DNA of 64,000 nt, taken from assembly GCF_901709675.1 (NCBI RefSeq), contig NC_051100.1, positions 10,510,786-10,574,785 on the forward strand, written 5' to 3'. This document shows, in pieces, positions 24,123 to 37,600 of this stretch. The stretch comes from Syngnathus acus (Eukaryota; Chordata; Actinopteri; Syngnathiformes; Syngnathidae). Below the pieces are notes generated by a model. It was not told where the DNA came from. It searched no databases and was given only the letters and a program-made list of their open reading frames with translations. The number at the start of each line of letters is the position of its first letter. Within the stretch, counting starts at the first letter, position 1. The translations under genes and the position numbers were made by a program.

Positions 24123-26524
24123 CCTCTGGCTGGAATAGTGAAAGTTGAATCCAGAGGTGGTCAGCACACTTGCTTATTAAATGCGAATTTAACTTGTGCG
24201 CTAATATTCAGTTCTTCTCAGGTACATCATCATAAGGGCCAGCTTGTACTGACAAGAAGGCTACATATCCCGTTTCGGCTCTGGAAGTAAACAAGTTCAA
24301 ACCGGCCTCTGTTGATCATTTTATAAAACTATATAAAGCAGAGTCAATGACATTTGAACTCCACAACAACTTGAGCGTATTCAATAAAGATTATTTCCAC
24401 AATCCTCTTGTTTCAAAGCTCGAGTGACCTACTGATGCTCCAGTGGGTACAATTGCTAAATCAAATAAGACACAATAAATGGTGTGTAAGAAAATAATTG
24501 CTTTTACAAAGATATTGAGATAATGCTTATTTTTAGCGGTGTGAAACTGCACTGCCAAATATGTGCCATTCCATACCAAAGTACAAGTCCCCAAAGTAGA
24601 TAAATAAATAAATAAAATATTTATGTACTCAAGGTCCCCACTGTGACATGTCAGTCAAACGACAAACAGTATATACAGTAAAGTTCGAGATTCCTGGCCA
24701 ATACTTTCCATACTTTTATTATTTTCATTGGAGTGTAACAGAAGTTAGACTTGTTTCTTCCCACATTTATGATCGCTCACAAAAAAAGCAATCTATCACT
24801 CAGCGACCCCAATTCCCAGGCATCCATTTGTATGACAGTCTTGCGTGTCATATCTAAGAACACGGAGTGCAAACGAAAGGTTGATACATTAAGAAGACAT
24901 CAGCGTGCAGCGTGACCTTATCTGCTCGGACCAGGGTGGAGTTATGCAGTAGACGTGTGGTCATACTCATTTATGATAACTCAAATCCAACAAACCCATT
25001 GGCCTCCATCATTGTGATAACACGATGGCGCCACAGCTGATATCATACAGCAAGCGAGTGATTCTGGGAGAACGAACGGCTGTTGAGAAGATAAAACTGC
25101 TGAGCCAGAGCTCTTTAATGGTCCGCCACCTCTCCCTAACAACTTTGGTTTGTTGTGGAAAAAAAAAGAATCCCACTTGTGAGGTTTGTTTTACACAAAA
25201 ATGGGTGTACAAAAGTTCAATATTTACGCAGCATTTTTAAGGGTGAACATTTACATTCCTCCCGTTGCCCCTCGTCAACTTTGCATGGCTGTGGAGACCA
25301 CCGCTCCATCCAGGGGGGCTGGTGTGATACCACTGCAACTGTCAGGGTGATGGAAAGGGGTTATCCCCTCCAACACCTCCCCTCCTCCAGAAAGAGGCCT
25401 GGGAAAGGCGAGAAGGCCACGTACATAAAGTGGAGCATTTCAGATTTTTTTATGTTATGCTGCCAATATGTAAACAAAGAGCCAAAATGATGCAATCGTG
25501 CTTTGTAAAACTGGGAAGAATGGATATCAGACAATGCTATAAATGATGTTGATGATGTCTTATGACAATACTGTAGATTCAATTATGTCCTGTGAAAGCA
25601 AAATTAAAACTAAAAATAGTTGTGGCGACAAAGTTAATCAATGCACAATGGAACCTCTCATTCTCACTATGACTAGATGGTCCGGTTTCTCATAGCGTTC
25701 CCTGGCTAAAATCATGTTTCCATCATTTACGGTTTGTATATTCAACTTGCTTAGATTGCAAATATGAGATCACACAGTAAATTTCGTCCGCACTCAACTA
25801 AGCTACTTGATCTGGCTATTTATTGATGATGAAGACTTCAAACGTGTTGAAACTGGAGCCACATGCAGCTCTTAAACCATGGCCAATGCAATTTTCACTG
25901 GCAGGCAGGGAGGAGGCACCAGGGGTGGGTAGAGTTTATTACTCGCAGTCACCACCGCACAAACTGATTATTCCTCAATGACGACCCACAGAGAAGGTTG
26001 AAAGATGAGACACATTCTTTTTTAGCCCCCATCCTCGCCCAACTCTCAGCTCCCACTTGGTCCAGCTACCTAGTTTATTAGTTTGCCTCTCTATGACAGG
26101 TATGCAATACCCTCTTTGCCTGTCACACACCCACCAAGTCAAATATGTTATATTACTGGCTTGGAATGTATATCCCTTTCCAGAGTACAAAAGCACCCAT
26201 ACATCAGCTTGGACCTCATCACTCATGACAGAGGCCCCTCATAGACACTGAGCTCATCTGAACATGAAGTCATGCTTATTGATGAACATACAGCAGGATG
26301 AGCAGACAGGCAAGCCATCAATCAAGGTGATAGCGAACAGGCATAAAGTCTATACTTGTAACAGTAATTATTGGACTGCAAAGTGACTGCTTGTGCCTTT
26401 TTGAGTTTCAAACCCAGAACGACATAGCTATAGGGCAAATGTGCTAATCACAAGGGTTACATGCTAGCCTTATTTTTATTCCCCTCGTTTTTATTAGCAA
26501 TTCAAAATATGAATAAGAAAGGCA
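24123..26524. other. intergenic, no gene recognised
   Basis: Unique sequence. A TATAAAG and an AATAAAG lie about 55 bp apart near 24330-24390, but no gene is attached to them. Confidence 0.5.
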
Positions 26525-26640
26525 CTCAAAAAATATACATATAATAAAATAAAATATAATATATAATAATGTATATTATAATATAATATATTTAATATAT
26601 ATAATATATAATTAAAATAATATAATATATATTTTTGCTC
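26525..26640. repeat. AT-rich low-complexity tract
   Basis: About 115 bp made almost only of A and T, with repeated ATATAAT. Confidence 0.9.
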
Positions 26641-26727
26641 CTCTTATTTATTATGTTATTTGTTTATTTATTATTTATTCATCACTCTTATTTATTCATT
26701 GTTTGTGCCTTCTTGTTGTCTTGTCAC

Positions 26728-26812
26728 CGTGGGATAGTGGGAACGTAATTTCGATCTCTTTGTGTGTCTTGACATGTGAAGAAATTGACAATAAAGCAGA
26801 CTTTGACTTTGA
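26728..26812 (+). mobile_element. 3' tail resembling a fish non-LTR element
   Basis: Reads gggaacgtaatttcgatctc then ttgacaataaagcagacttt and ends in TTTGACTTTGA, the 3' end of a common fish dispersed repeat as I remember it. Family assignment is uncertain. Confidence 0.45.
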
Positions 26813-29800
26813 TATATAATAATATATATGTTATTTCACAAACATGCACGCAAAAGAACTACGAAGAGGATTTGAAAACATTGCTTTTCCACACTTAGAC
26901 GTAATAGAGATAGTAAGGCTAACGCAAGCCTCGTTCTGAATAGGCTCGTCATTGTAACTGACTTTCTTTGAGAGTCGCTTCACAGGCCAGGAATGTGACC
27001 CACAACAGGTCTTCAACGAGCTCGACGTTTCTCTGCGGTTTCGATACCCAGCTGGGCTGGGCTTTACTAAAGCGTTTCTGCCTCTGCAGGGCTATCAGGT
27101 TACGTGGATTTTGGGTCAGCAAAGCCCTCCTGGTTCCACTTTATGAGCAACATTTCATTATTTTAGATTTATCACTGCCGTGTTTGCCTGTTGCTGTATA
27201 TGAGCCTATTCAATTCATAGCGCCTAATAATGAGCGAAGAAAGTGATTTAAAGAGACTGCAGGTTGGAGCTTTTCTCATGCTGCCAGAATTATGGGCTGT
27301 GCAGGGGGCCCTGGGTGAAAAAAGGGGTATCCTGAGTTAAAGGATGTTCCTAGCACAGTGAAGATCTTTGCGTATCTATCCCATCTTGATGGACTGACTG
27401 AGACCCGCACCCTGTTTCCAGCAAGTCCCAGGGGAGTGCACACTTGCCAAAGTTGTGTCATGGATGATTTGCAAATCTTTTTAAATCTAGCATGCCATTA
27501 TGTGATTGTTTACCTTACTGAGGCAGAACATCATTAGGGTATCATTAACGGTGGCATTTGGAGAAGATCCCTCTCTCTATCCCCTGTTGGTCGACCTTCG
27601 CTTAAGGGGGGTGATGGGAATTAACCCTTTCGTACCCCTTTACGAGCCTTTGCGGACTACAAGCAGAGGCTGGGCAAATACCAACACACACCGACACATA
27701 TACCATAGCATGCATGCCGTGGTGGGATGTCACTCCACTTGAGCAGATTTTAATGTAGTGACACTTCACTTACATGAGTAGTATTCATTTTTCTGTCAAC
27801 TTCTTCCTACATTTGAAAACAGATATTATTTTTTTACTCTTCAAGTTACCAACTTGGCTCATTACTTTTTTTTTTAACCTTTGCAAATGGCACAATGTTA
27901 AAAAAAGACAAAGTCAACCATTGTTGAGATTTTGGGGATTTATAAAAAACAGGGAACATGAACTGGAAATCAAGAATGACAGTGATGCAATAGATTCAGC
28001 AGCGGAAGATATTCCCCAGTTGACAGCAAAATGTTTGTTTTTTGCTTTTGTGCTTGCATATCTATTTTAATGTTGCTAAAATAAAGAATTTGAATCAGTA
28101 CTTGTTTTTTTTTTAAAAACAAAAGTATCTGAAGTTGTACTTAAGGACAGACTGTGCACATTAACCATAACACATGACACACATTGCTATTTGAAAGACA
28201 GCATTACCCACCCATCACAAGGGATTACATCTTGATAGTTTAAAATTTGACAGCAGCTTCTCACGCTCATCTACTCTACCATCCTGCTCCTCATCTATTC
28301 AGCCTGATTCATCGCTTCCTTTTCCATTACACATCTCCGTAGTCTGACGTGACACCTTTCCAGATCGCCATCATCTTGACCTCAAGGAACCCACGGTGAA
28401 GGTCATACAATATCAGACAAACAGGGGCAAAAATGAAGTTTTCATGTGCAGCAGTGGAATCGGGTGTCTCAACACGGATACAGAACGTGCAGGGGTGTCA
28501 GATTGTCACCGTGATAGTGGATACTTGGCGCCAACGTGCACAAATACAGCAACGTGTTATGAAATTGACCCGAAACCACAGGTTCATTCTTACGGGCAAC
28601 TAAGCACGCATCTGAGCCCGTTGCATGCAGACACACTGGAATGTGGAGCTTTTCAAAAGAAATCAAGCAGAGATCCTGTGGTTAAGCATGTACTTCTGGA
28701 GCATAAATGAAGAAAAAGTTTAGTTCAAAGAGAAGCTCACCTTAAAAACTATTATTCAATGCGACGTATTTTCAGAACATACAAAAATACGTAATTGTAC
28801 CACAAAATTAAACTATTTTATATTTCAACACTTTACAAGGTATTATTATGGCATTGATCTTGCTCTTTCTTTTTTAATTTAATATTTCTTTGGTGATAGC
28901 ACAGCTGGGTAGAAACCTTCTCTCAGTATCACCCTGAAAAAAAAAAAAACACAACAAAGCCCAAGGTCTTAGTTACATTATGTTTTTATCTTTTAGAATT
29001 ATGCAATACATTTTGATGGTGTTGAGCTACCACTACTAAAGGCATCTATCATCTATTTCTCGGTCCTCTAGTGCCCTCTAGCGGACTTTAGTATATAGAG
29101 GCATGTCCCATAACGATTGTCCACAACTTTCCCAAAGTAAATGCTTTAATACTACAGCAATTTTACTCGTTAGAAAATAAAGCTATGATTAAAAGAAATG
29201 GAAAAGCCAAGGTACTCTGTTAGAGAGGAGTATATTAATTTAAAAAGGCAAGTTGCTTAATAATGTTACATTAGATTTTCCTGCCACATTTTTTTGTTAT
29301 GAGTTCTTCAGAAGACACCTTGATTTGCATTCTTTCCATCTATATATGATCCATATCTGCTTTTGAAGTGTTATGTTTACTGTCGCTCCAGTATCTCTGC
29401 GGCTGATTCCTGACTTGACTGAATAGAGCATCAGATCCTGGTGCTGCTTCTATTTCTACAGAGGAGCACGTGCTTATCCTCAGGAGTGCATGCACGTACA
29501 GGCAGCTGAAAAACAGACCCCCACAGTACTGAGCCTTGAGCCCCTCACTCGGCCCTCCTCTTCTCACAAACACAAGCCCTGTGTGTCCGGTTGTATGCAG
29601 CAGAGAGGAAACACATATACTTCGCTCGACTAGAAACAATAACACAAAGGTCCATGAGAGACGCAGCAGGAAGGGGGGCAGGCAAGTGAGAGTGGATAAC
29701 TGCGTACAGACTTAGAATGCAACGAGCACATTTTCATGAGTGGACAGGTACATAAGCATACTGTACACATCTCCACAGGAAATGGGTCTGATGCTGCAGG

Positions 29801-31439
29801 TATTCTTTACTTCCTCCCCTGTCCATCAGTGAAAGGGAATACTTTGTCTCTGCTCAACTGGCCCAAATTAGTCAAACCTGCAAGAGGCTATTTTCTTCAT
29901 AATCGTTTCTGATTCACCCTGCTCGAATATTCCACAGCATAGGGGCGAATCCCTAATTTGTGGCATGCATGCACTAGGTTATGGATACGCTCACAATTTG
30001 GTAAGCAAGAAAATTATGTCAATAGCTGATAACAGGCTGGCTAGCAACCAACCAAGCACTGCGGTAATGGACTGTCGGCGGCATGCTCCTAACACAAAGC
30101 ATCCGTGATTTCATTCCCTCCCTTTTCACTGCAATATGCACACGTGGAAACCACAAAAGATTAGATCACAATCTTTTAAAAAGGATTACCCTGGGCTCAA
30201 CTCATTACTCAGGAGTCGCTAAGAGTTTGTCATGGAACAGTAATGTTCCGGAGTTCCTGTTGTGCCCTTATGCAGCCAAAGTCTAGACTTGAGGTCCCAC
30301 ACTTCTTTCTCTCTCTCTCTCTGCTGGCTCCCTTAAATCAGAGCAGTGTTGTGTTGTGGTGAGGTGAAGCCACGGTCTACTGCCATTCATCTAAATGGAA
30401 TCAGATTAAAGCTGAGGGTCTAAATACTTTTTAACGCAAAACATAATCTGCCATCGCTTTCTGCCTGACCTTCCATATCGAGGGGAAATATGGGGACGAA
30501 CTGGGATTTAAAGTTATGATCCTGAAATGAGGGAGGGAAATCAGATGAGATTGGGTCTGCTTCCATTTTTCAGTTGATGTGAGGTGACAGAAATTGGGTG
30601 ATACAAAATATTCCAAAAAGGTGATGGAAAAAATGAACGACATGCTGTAAACCAGTAAGGTAAAAAAAAAAAAAAAGTATGCAAACGGGTGAAACTGCAG
30701 TAAAGAGAAAGCAAAAATGATCCTCATAAATTAATTCAACAGTCGGCTATATTTCACTATCAGGGGCCTCCCTGCATCAAATGCTCCAAAGGAAAAGAGG
30801 AATGAGCTGAGGGGTAACCCACAGCATGGAGGCTGTCCGTGAGCAAGCTCACACCTGCCCACCTTTTATGGACATACAGTAAAGTCATCAGTCTGTCAGC
30901 ACCACACGATAACACACTCCTGGGAACGGACTGACCTGCTGCTCGCCCCCCTCCCCACCTCCACATGACAAAGGGCGGCTTAATATACTTACCGCCCAAA
31001 ACATTACAATCTGATGCACTGACATTCAACTTCCCTCGTTCAACCAAAATGTTCACCATCTATTTTCTACCACATTGTTAGGGTAACAGATGAGCTGGAG
31101 CCTCCCTTGACTGGTTTCTAGGCAAAAACAAAGGTGTATAAAGCCATACGATCACATCTTTAATTAAGACAATGATCATGTTTTTGGAATGTAGAAGCTA
31201 AAGTACAAAGCGCAAGAATATGTTAACGCCACAAAGGGAAGGAACCGAGATTCAAACCCAGAACCTCAGAACTATATGGGAGATGTGCCAAACATTAGTC
31301 TGACCCATTCTCGAAGATTACACCTTATCAATCAAACTTTGGCAGTTGAACAGATATGACATAATGCGAGACATCAAGAAAACTTTTGCGTTATACAAAG
31401 GATATTAGAAACAGCTAATGGTATGATGTAGTTTAAACC
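26813..31439. other. intergenic, no gene recognised
   Basis: About 4.6 kb of mostly unique sequence with short open frames only. No recognisable exons, RNA genes or large repeats; a decayed fragment of the repeat at 31440 may lie near 31228-31290. Confidence 0.5.
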
Positions 31440-31683
31440 CAAATCAAGTATTTCCTGCTGGCCCTCCAGTTGTTTCTCACATTCCAAAAACATGTAAGGT
31501 TCATTGACAACTTAAAAAAAAAATCCAATGGTGTCAATACAAACGTGAATACTTGTTTGTCTATATGTGCCCTCTGACTAGTTGGCAACCAACCCGGATG
31601 GAGCCTGCTTCTTAAACTAAAAGCCAGCTGGGATTGGCTCGAGGTGACCAAATACCCCAAAGAGGATATAATGAAATGGATGC
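31440..31683 (+). mobile_element. decayed fish dispersed repeat, 3' part
   Basis: Contains cacattccaaaaacatg, tgtttgtctatatgtgccct, tggcaaccaacc and agctgggattggctcgag, ending in atgaaatggatgcatgg. These are the diagnostic phrases of a very common fish repeat that ends in ATGGATGG. Confidence 0.6.
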
Positions 31684-33409
31684 ATGGTTTGTGAAGGTGG
31701 AGCTAATGTACTGGCTTGTCAGATTGTGACTGTGAGACTGAACATGCATGCATTGGTTGTCACCACCATGCAAATATTGCAGCTCAGAATCAAATCACAT
31801 ATATTATGGAGACAGAGTTCAAAAGAAGGCAACGTTTGGCACAAACTATACAAGTAAGCTAATCACGTTTTGCAGCATCAGCAGGGTGGAAGACAGAAGT
31901 AAGAGAGGTTGTTTGGGAAGTGTACTTGGGGCCAGCTAACTGGGTGGTAGGCAGCATGTTCAAGAAGAGAACAGAAATACTACGTGGCACGCTGCATACT
32001 GATGACCAGGTTGTAGCGGCTGGATCGGCTCTCCGGTAGTTATTCATGGGGCCGTTATAAAAGAAACACAATCAAGTCATTTGTGTGGCCTTCTCTTTTG
32101 CACTGCTTTTATTCTCTTTGAGCTCTGAGGAACAAAGAACAGAATGCATGTCACTGAATGAATAAATAAACGTGAGGAAAAAGAGGAGGCCAGCTGTTGG
32201 CCCTTCTTTGGAGCCAAAAAGTAATGAATGGCGGAAGCGGTTTGTGCTAGCTGATTCACTTCAAGACACTTTTACGAATGAGTGAACGTTTTAACTATAC
32301 CTGAGCTGTAATGAAAGAAAAAAAAAAAGGACTCAGGTCTTTGTGGTCTGCTGTTGGAGTAAAATCCAGAAGGAAAGCTTAAGTGCCCCCTCTAGTGCCC
32401 ATATTTGCAAGTGCAGTGATGACATGAACAACGTACAGTAAAGACTAATTTTATTGCCATTCATATAGGGGTATAATTTTGTTGTTTCAGATTTATTTAC
32501 GAATGTACAGCTTCAAGGATGTGATAATCAACTGACAATAATGGAAAAAAAAATTATTATTTTATAATGATCAATTGCAATAAAAGATATGTGCTCCAGC
32601 TACAAGACTTACCTTTGCACATCATTATACAAAAAAGCATCACATTACTAGAGGCTAAAAAGTACGGTGTGTACTGTATGTGTATGTCTTCCATCACAAC
32701 ACTGCACAACAAAATTCACAGATGCAAGGAAATACATTGATCGTGCTGTGATTATATACTAGCTCTTCTGCATACAGCAGATATAAAAAGTCTACACACC
32801 CCGGTTCAAGTGCCAGTTGTGATACAACACAGCAATCTAGATAAATCACCTCAAAGTATTTTCTACCATTAATGTGACCCAAGACCTGTACAACTCAATG
32901 AAAAAAAAAAAGATTGAAAGTAAAAAAATATAAGTGCGATAAGGTGGTGCATGTGTTCACAGTGCACAATTTTGCACAGTGCACAAACAATATATAGACT
33001 TTACATCCACTTATAGAAGTGGGAATTGGGAAATTACATGAGAACATGTAGATTGACACTGCTTGGTGACACAGTGGGGAACAGCACTGACGTGTTTATG
33101 AAACACAGTAACACGCTGACGGTCCCACAGAAGACGTTTCTGTCTGACTGCAGGACAGGTTGACACACTACAAGACGGATAAACACACAAAGGCTGTCAA
33201 TGCGATGTTGACTCGTATGTATGGTTTTGATAAGCAAAGGGTGGTGAGTAAAAAAAGGGGGAACGCGCAAGTTGCAACACTTCCTTGTGCAAGTGCACAT
33301 CAACGGGAGCAATCCATCTAAAAAGCTCATGTTGAAATCAGTTATTGATAAAATATCATATAATATAATATATAAATATCAAGCCAAACACTGAGCCTCT
33401 TGTCGTCTG
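31684..33409. other. intergenic, no gene recognised
   Basis: Unique sequence apart from the repeat at 32785-32905. Confidence 0.5.
32785..32905 (+). mobile_element. fragment of a fish DNA-transposon-like repeat
   Basis: Contains aaaagtctacacaccccggt, caagtgccagttgtgat and ctgtacaactcaatg, phrases of a frequent fish repeat. No termini are preserved. Confidence 0.45.
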
Positions 33410-34417
33410 TGTCTTATTATTTATTTACGCCCAAAAATGATTCTTAATCAAATATTATTTTATTTTTTTTAGTTAAAATGCATTTTTTTTTGGATGAATG
33501 GGTATTCTCTAGGTAGAAATAGAAAAAGGAAATATGTTCCTTGTCACAATAGGCTGACTAGTAAATGGATGGATGGTAAATTTAGTCGCAGTAAAAACTT
33601 TACGCATTCTCCCCCACAAATTATTCATTTGGTCTTTTTTTTTTGAGAAAAAGATCTTTTGCACCATTCTAAAGGCTGCATTATCAACATTGGCGTTGAA
33701 GGCTCTGCAGATACTACATAAACACCTTTCAGCTGAAGGATATCAATTCTTCTATAAAAAAATAAAAATAAATTACTCCAAATTGGGCTTGGTTTTGGAT
33801 ATTTCTGGGCTGCATTGTCCATGCAGGTACCTAACAGGGATAGATTGTGCACATCCAAGATTTGGTCATTTAAAAACCTCTGTCAAGTCACACTGAGGTG
33901 CTCAACAACTGGAATGGTCCTGCAAAGGGAAATTAAAAGTGCAATGCTTTGGAATTCAGTGATGAAGGAGGATATAATGAATGGTGACAGTAAACTTTCA
34001 AGTCAGTGCAACAAAGAAGCAGAAATGTATCAACTTCTTGCTGCATTTCATCACAGCAGTAGAACAGCAAGTTCATACATTTGGCCTAAAATGTATTCAA
34101 CACAGGCACAGACAATAATGCAAACCCACCATATTAAAAGTTCAATTGAACAGACAACAATGTGCATGACGTCACTCGTTGGGAGGATAAAATCTTTTGA
34201 AGCAGCAACACGCTCATACAGCTGCCGACAAACACGAAGGTCCCATCGTCACAACAAAACATCACGAAATGCCAAACTCGCCATAGCCACAAACGTGGGA
34301 AGACCATGAATGAATGAACTGACAAATGACGCAACGGAACCTCATCACCGTCTTCTCGTGCTGACGAGATATAGCTCCCTGGTTCATCTTAATTCTCAGC
34401 CATTAGTCCGTTCATCT
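33410..34417 (-). other. wdr11: possible wdr11 3' UTR with candidate poly(A) signals
   Basis: Region immediately 3' of the wdr11 stop codon. The first minus-strand AATAAA hexamers I find are near 33459 and 33419, which would give a 3' UTR of about 1 kb. A 164-codon plus-strand frame at 33815-34309 has no recognisable protein and is ignored. The end point is a guess from the hexamers alone. Confidence 0.3.
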
Positions 34418-34614
34418 TCAAGAGTCGATGACTACCTTGGCCTCGTCATTGTCAAGCACTACCTCATTTCCTCCTCCCTCCCCCTTGAACAGCTCCTCCA
34501 TCAGCTGCTCGCCGGCGGTGCCCGCCCGCGACGCCCACAGAGCGGCTCCCTCTCGCAGGCCGAGCGAGCGCAGCAGCCGTGCGTAGTCCAAAAATGCCGT
34601 CTCTATGAGTTTAT
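34418..34614 (-). CDS. wdr11: wdr11 terminal coding exon (probably exon 29)
   Basis: 197 nt including TGA at 34418-34420. It codes for [20 protein letters not shown], matching the human KLI...DYARSLKNLG segment, then [20 protein letters not shown] and an acidic tail ending [11 protein letters not shown]. The tail is about 14 residues longer than the human one. The acceptor is CTCCAC (AC, not AG). The exon is much richer in GC than its surroundings. Confidence 0.93.
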
Positions 34615-37600
34615 GTGGAGATATTAGGTCAAGGAGAACTTGGAAAGAAAGTTTAGTAAGTCCGTCTCTATTTTACTTCCCTGCATGTGTTAAAGTGGCA
34701 GTTGTTGTAAGGTTTTTGATTACAATTATGATAATTAATAATGTCAAATCAACCCTGCTGGAGTGTGGTTTTCTTGGGCAGAGATGTTTTGAGAATTGTT
34801 TCATTGAGGGGAATACAAGAAAGATGCCTGCAAAGCTGAGACTTTTTTGGTTGTTTTGTTCAACAGTTTTACTAGAGAATTGCATTTGTGGATCAAAGAA
34901 AGCTATACTTATTTTCCAAATTTCCAAATCATTGTTGAGTTCCTTTGTTTGGTGTTGTGTTTTCCGTTTTGAATTAATGACTTGAATTTTCTGAGCTCTG
35001 TCTGCATGTCTGCAAGAGATAGCTATGATTTAACATAGCGGCAACAGTACATCCATCAATGATCCTTGGAGCAGTGTAATGGATTTTGAAAAAGGATATT
35101 CGAAGAGTCGTTGGCCTCCATGACCCCGTATTTCAAACAGGCTTCGATGAAGAGAGCTGCACAGTCAAAGTGCCTCATACTAGATGCAAAGTGGAGAGAG
35201 GAGAAGAAAGAAGTGTAATTATCAGAAAATAGCACAATGCCTGATTTGAGGCAAGTGACCCTGTAGCACCCACTACATGCCTCCAGAAAGCCTCTCAAAA
35301 TGTAAGGCTGCATAACAAAGGGGATGCTATGCAGAAAACAAATCCACTAAAGAGAGAAGCCCATGACATAAGATAGGTGATCAAAATTTACATGACTTAA
35401 ATGATTTTTCTTTTTTTTTAAGGTCTGAAAGATAAAGCTGACAAAAAAGCCGATGTCGTACCTGTGTAGCATCTCTCCCACTTTGTAAAAGCAGCCCAGG
35501 GAAAGCAACACGAGGATGGCTTTGGATTTCTGGTTGACTTGCGGGGAGCAAAGATGTTCGGCCCATCGCTTCAGCACATCTGAACTCTCTGCTGGGCTGA
35601 GACGCACCTGACAAAAGAATATGTATATAAATGAGGCAAACAACTTTTTGACAGACAGTGCAAGGTAATGTGTGAGCTCCCATCATAACGAATGTAACTG
35701 TGTATATAACACATCCGCACAATGCTTGTGAGATAATCTGGGTCAGCACAAAATTGTACACATTTATAGATAACCACTTCCTGCATTACAATGCAAACAA
35801 ATTTAAGCCGAGTTAAGAAACATGTGCAATGATGCTGATGCAACAAAATTCTAATCAGTTCTCCCTTGCCCAAGACCCAACCCTCCCTCCACAAGGCTGT
35901 GTGGGAATCAGAAAGGCATTTTTTAGTTTTTTAGTGTCATTCGACCCAATCGACAAACAGCCATGAAATAATAGATAGTAAAAAGAATCAGAAGAAACTA
36001 AATACATTTTAACAATAAATTCATTAACTCTTCAGCGTTGTGGGGATTTTAGGCCTATCCAATCTGACTTTAGGGCAAGCGGTTGACTACAATATGGATT
36101 GGTCGTGAGTCAATCACAGTCATACTGTCACAGATTGGGAATTCAATTCACACTTCCTATGAGGAAGTCAGTGGAGGGAACCACAACCTGTATTACAAAT
36201 ACACTACAGTAAATAAAAAATATACCGTAATTTTCGGACTATAAGTCGCACCGGAGTATAAGTCGCACCAGCCATAAAATGCCCAAAATAGTGAAAAAAC
36301 CCCATATATATGTATATAAATCGCTCCTGAGTATAAGTCGCCCCCCACCCAAACTATGAAAAAAAACCGCGACTTATAGTCCGAAAATTACGGTACATAT
36401 TTTTGCTGTTTTTCTGCTCAGGCTAGAATAACAAGTATTGCTACATTTCATGGTACCAAGAAGATACCATAAGCTAAAGTGAGTTGATGTGCTTTATTGA
36501 GACAACTTCACTGCTATCTTGCTGCATTTTGGTACCAGGGAACTGTGTTGATGTGAAATTAGGAGCTTAATTTAGACAAAAAAGGTGCTTCGCCACCATC
36601 TTGAGGCATGCATAAACAATCTTAAACCTTTTTGGAGCGCACCGCTTCAATCCTCTTTCAATAGCGGTGTAACACTGTAATGTTATATTCATAGCTGTTG
36701 GACACTCACAATTGTAAATGAATATTGTATAATTAGACTCAGTGTCTGTGATGTCAGTGCCAGTTAGATAGGGTTACAGAACTGGGGAGTTGACAACTAA
36801 CATTCAATGTTGGGAGTGCTTGTTCCGCAAAAATGCATCAACTCAGACACTGCGACAGGGACTCATTTTGCCTGCATCCAGCCAGAAGCACAGGCTTCCA
36901 TTCAAAATTCATTACACTGCATAGCTATTAAATTGACACAGAAATCTTTCATGTAGTTTTTAGATGCCCCAAACTTCTTTGGTACTATATGGTACCCGAT
37001 TGATGAACACACCTAGACATGGAAAAGGCATGAGCATAATGAATCAATTGGATAAAACACCTGTGAATGCCGAGGTGCTATCAACATTTATATCCATCAT
37101 ACCCGCTCAAAAAAACAAACAAAAAAACCTGCCCTCTACCCACACACACACACAAATATTTGATGCTTCAAGCAGACGAACCCACTGCGTTACCTTGGCA
37201 AGCCAGGCGGCACGGTTCCACTCCCCGTAGGTCTGCAGGTAGCGGCAGGCATCTGCAGCCTTGTCAATCAAACACAGCAGCTGCACCCCCTCTGGAAAAA
37301 CAGCGGGAGGAAAAGCTACAATGTGATAACAAGCGACGATGGCTTCATTTCGACAATATAAATCCGCTATACTCTCGATGCAATAATTGGACACCATTCA
37401 AAAGTGATATTTGTGTGACTGTTCTGTTTAAGTGGGTGTGACACCAGGTGAGGAATCACATCAAAAATACATGTCACTCAATTTCAAGCCAAGAGTTTTC
37501 TAGATTCAATTTAAGCAAAGCAGACTTTGGCAGACCCGCGTGTACCCTTTCAAAGTACAAAAAGTCACAATGAGAGTTCAAACCGTACCTGCTAACTTTC

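Noticed and set aside
33815-34309. 164-codon plus-strand frame next to wdr11
   Set aside because: Composition is unlike a known protein, there is no family resemblance, and it overlaps the likely wdr11 3' UTR on the opposite strand.
35056-35313. A GT-AG exon end or terminal exon in this frame for wdr11
   Set aside because: The frame runs to a stop without a GT donor in the right phase, and treating it as the last exon would drop the conserved KLIETAF...DYARLL segment found at 34418-34614.
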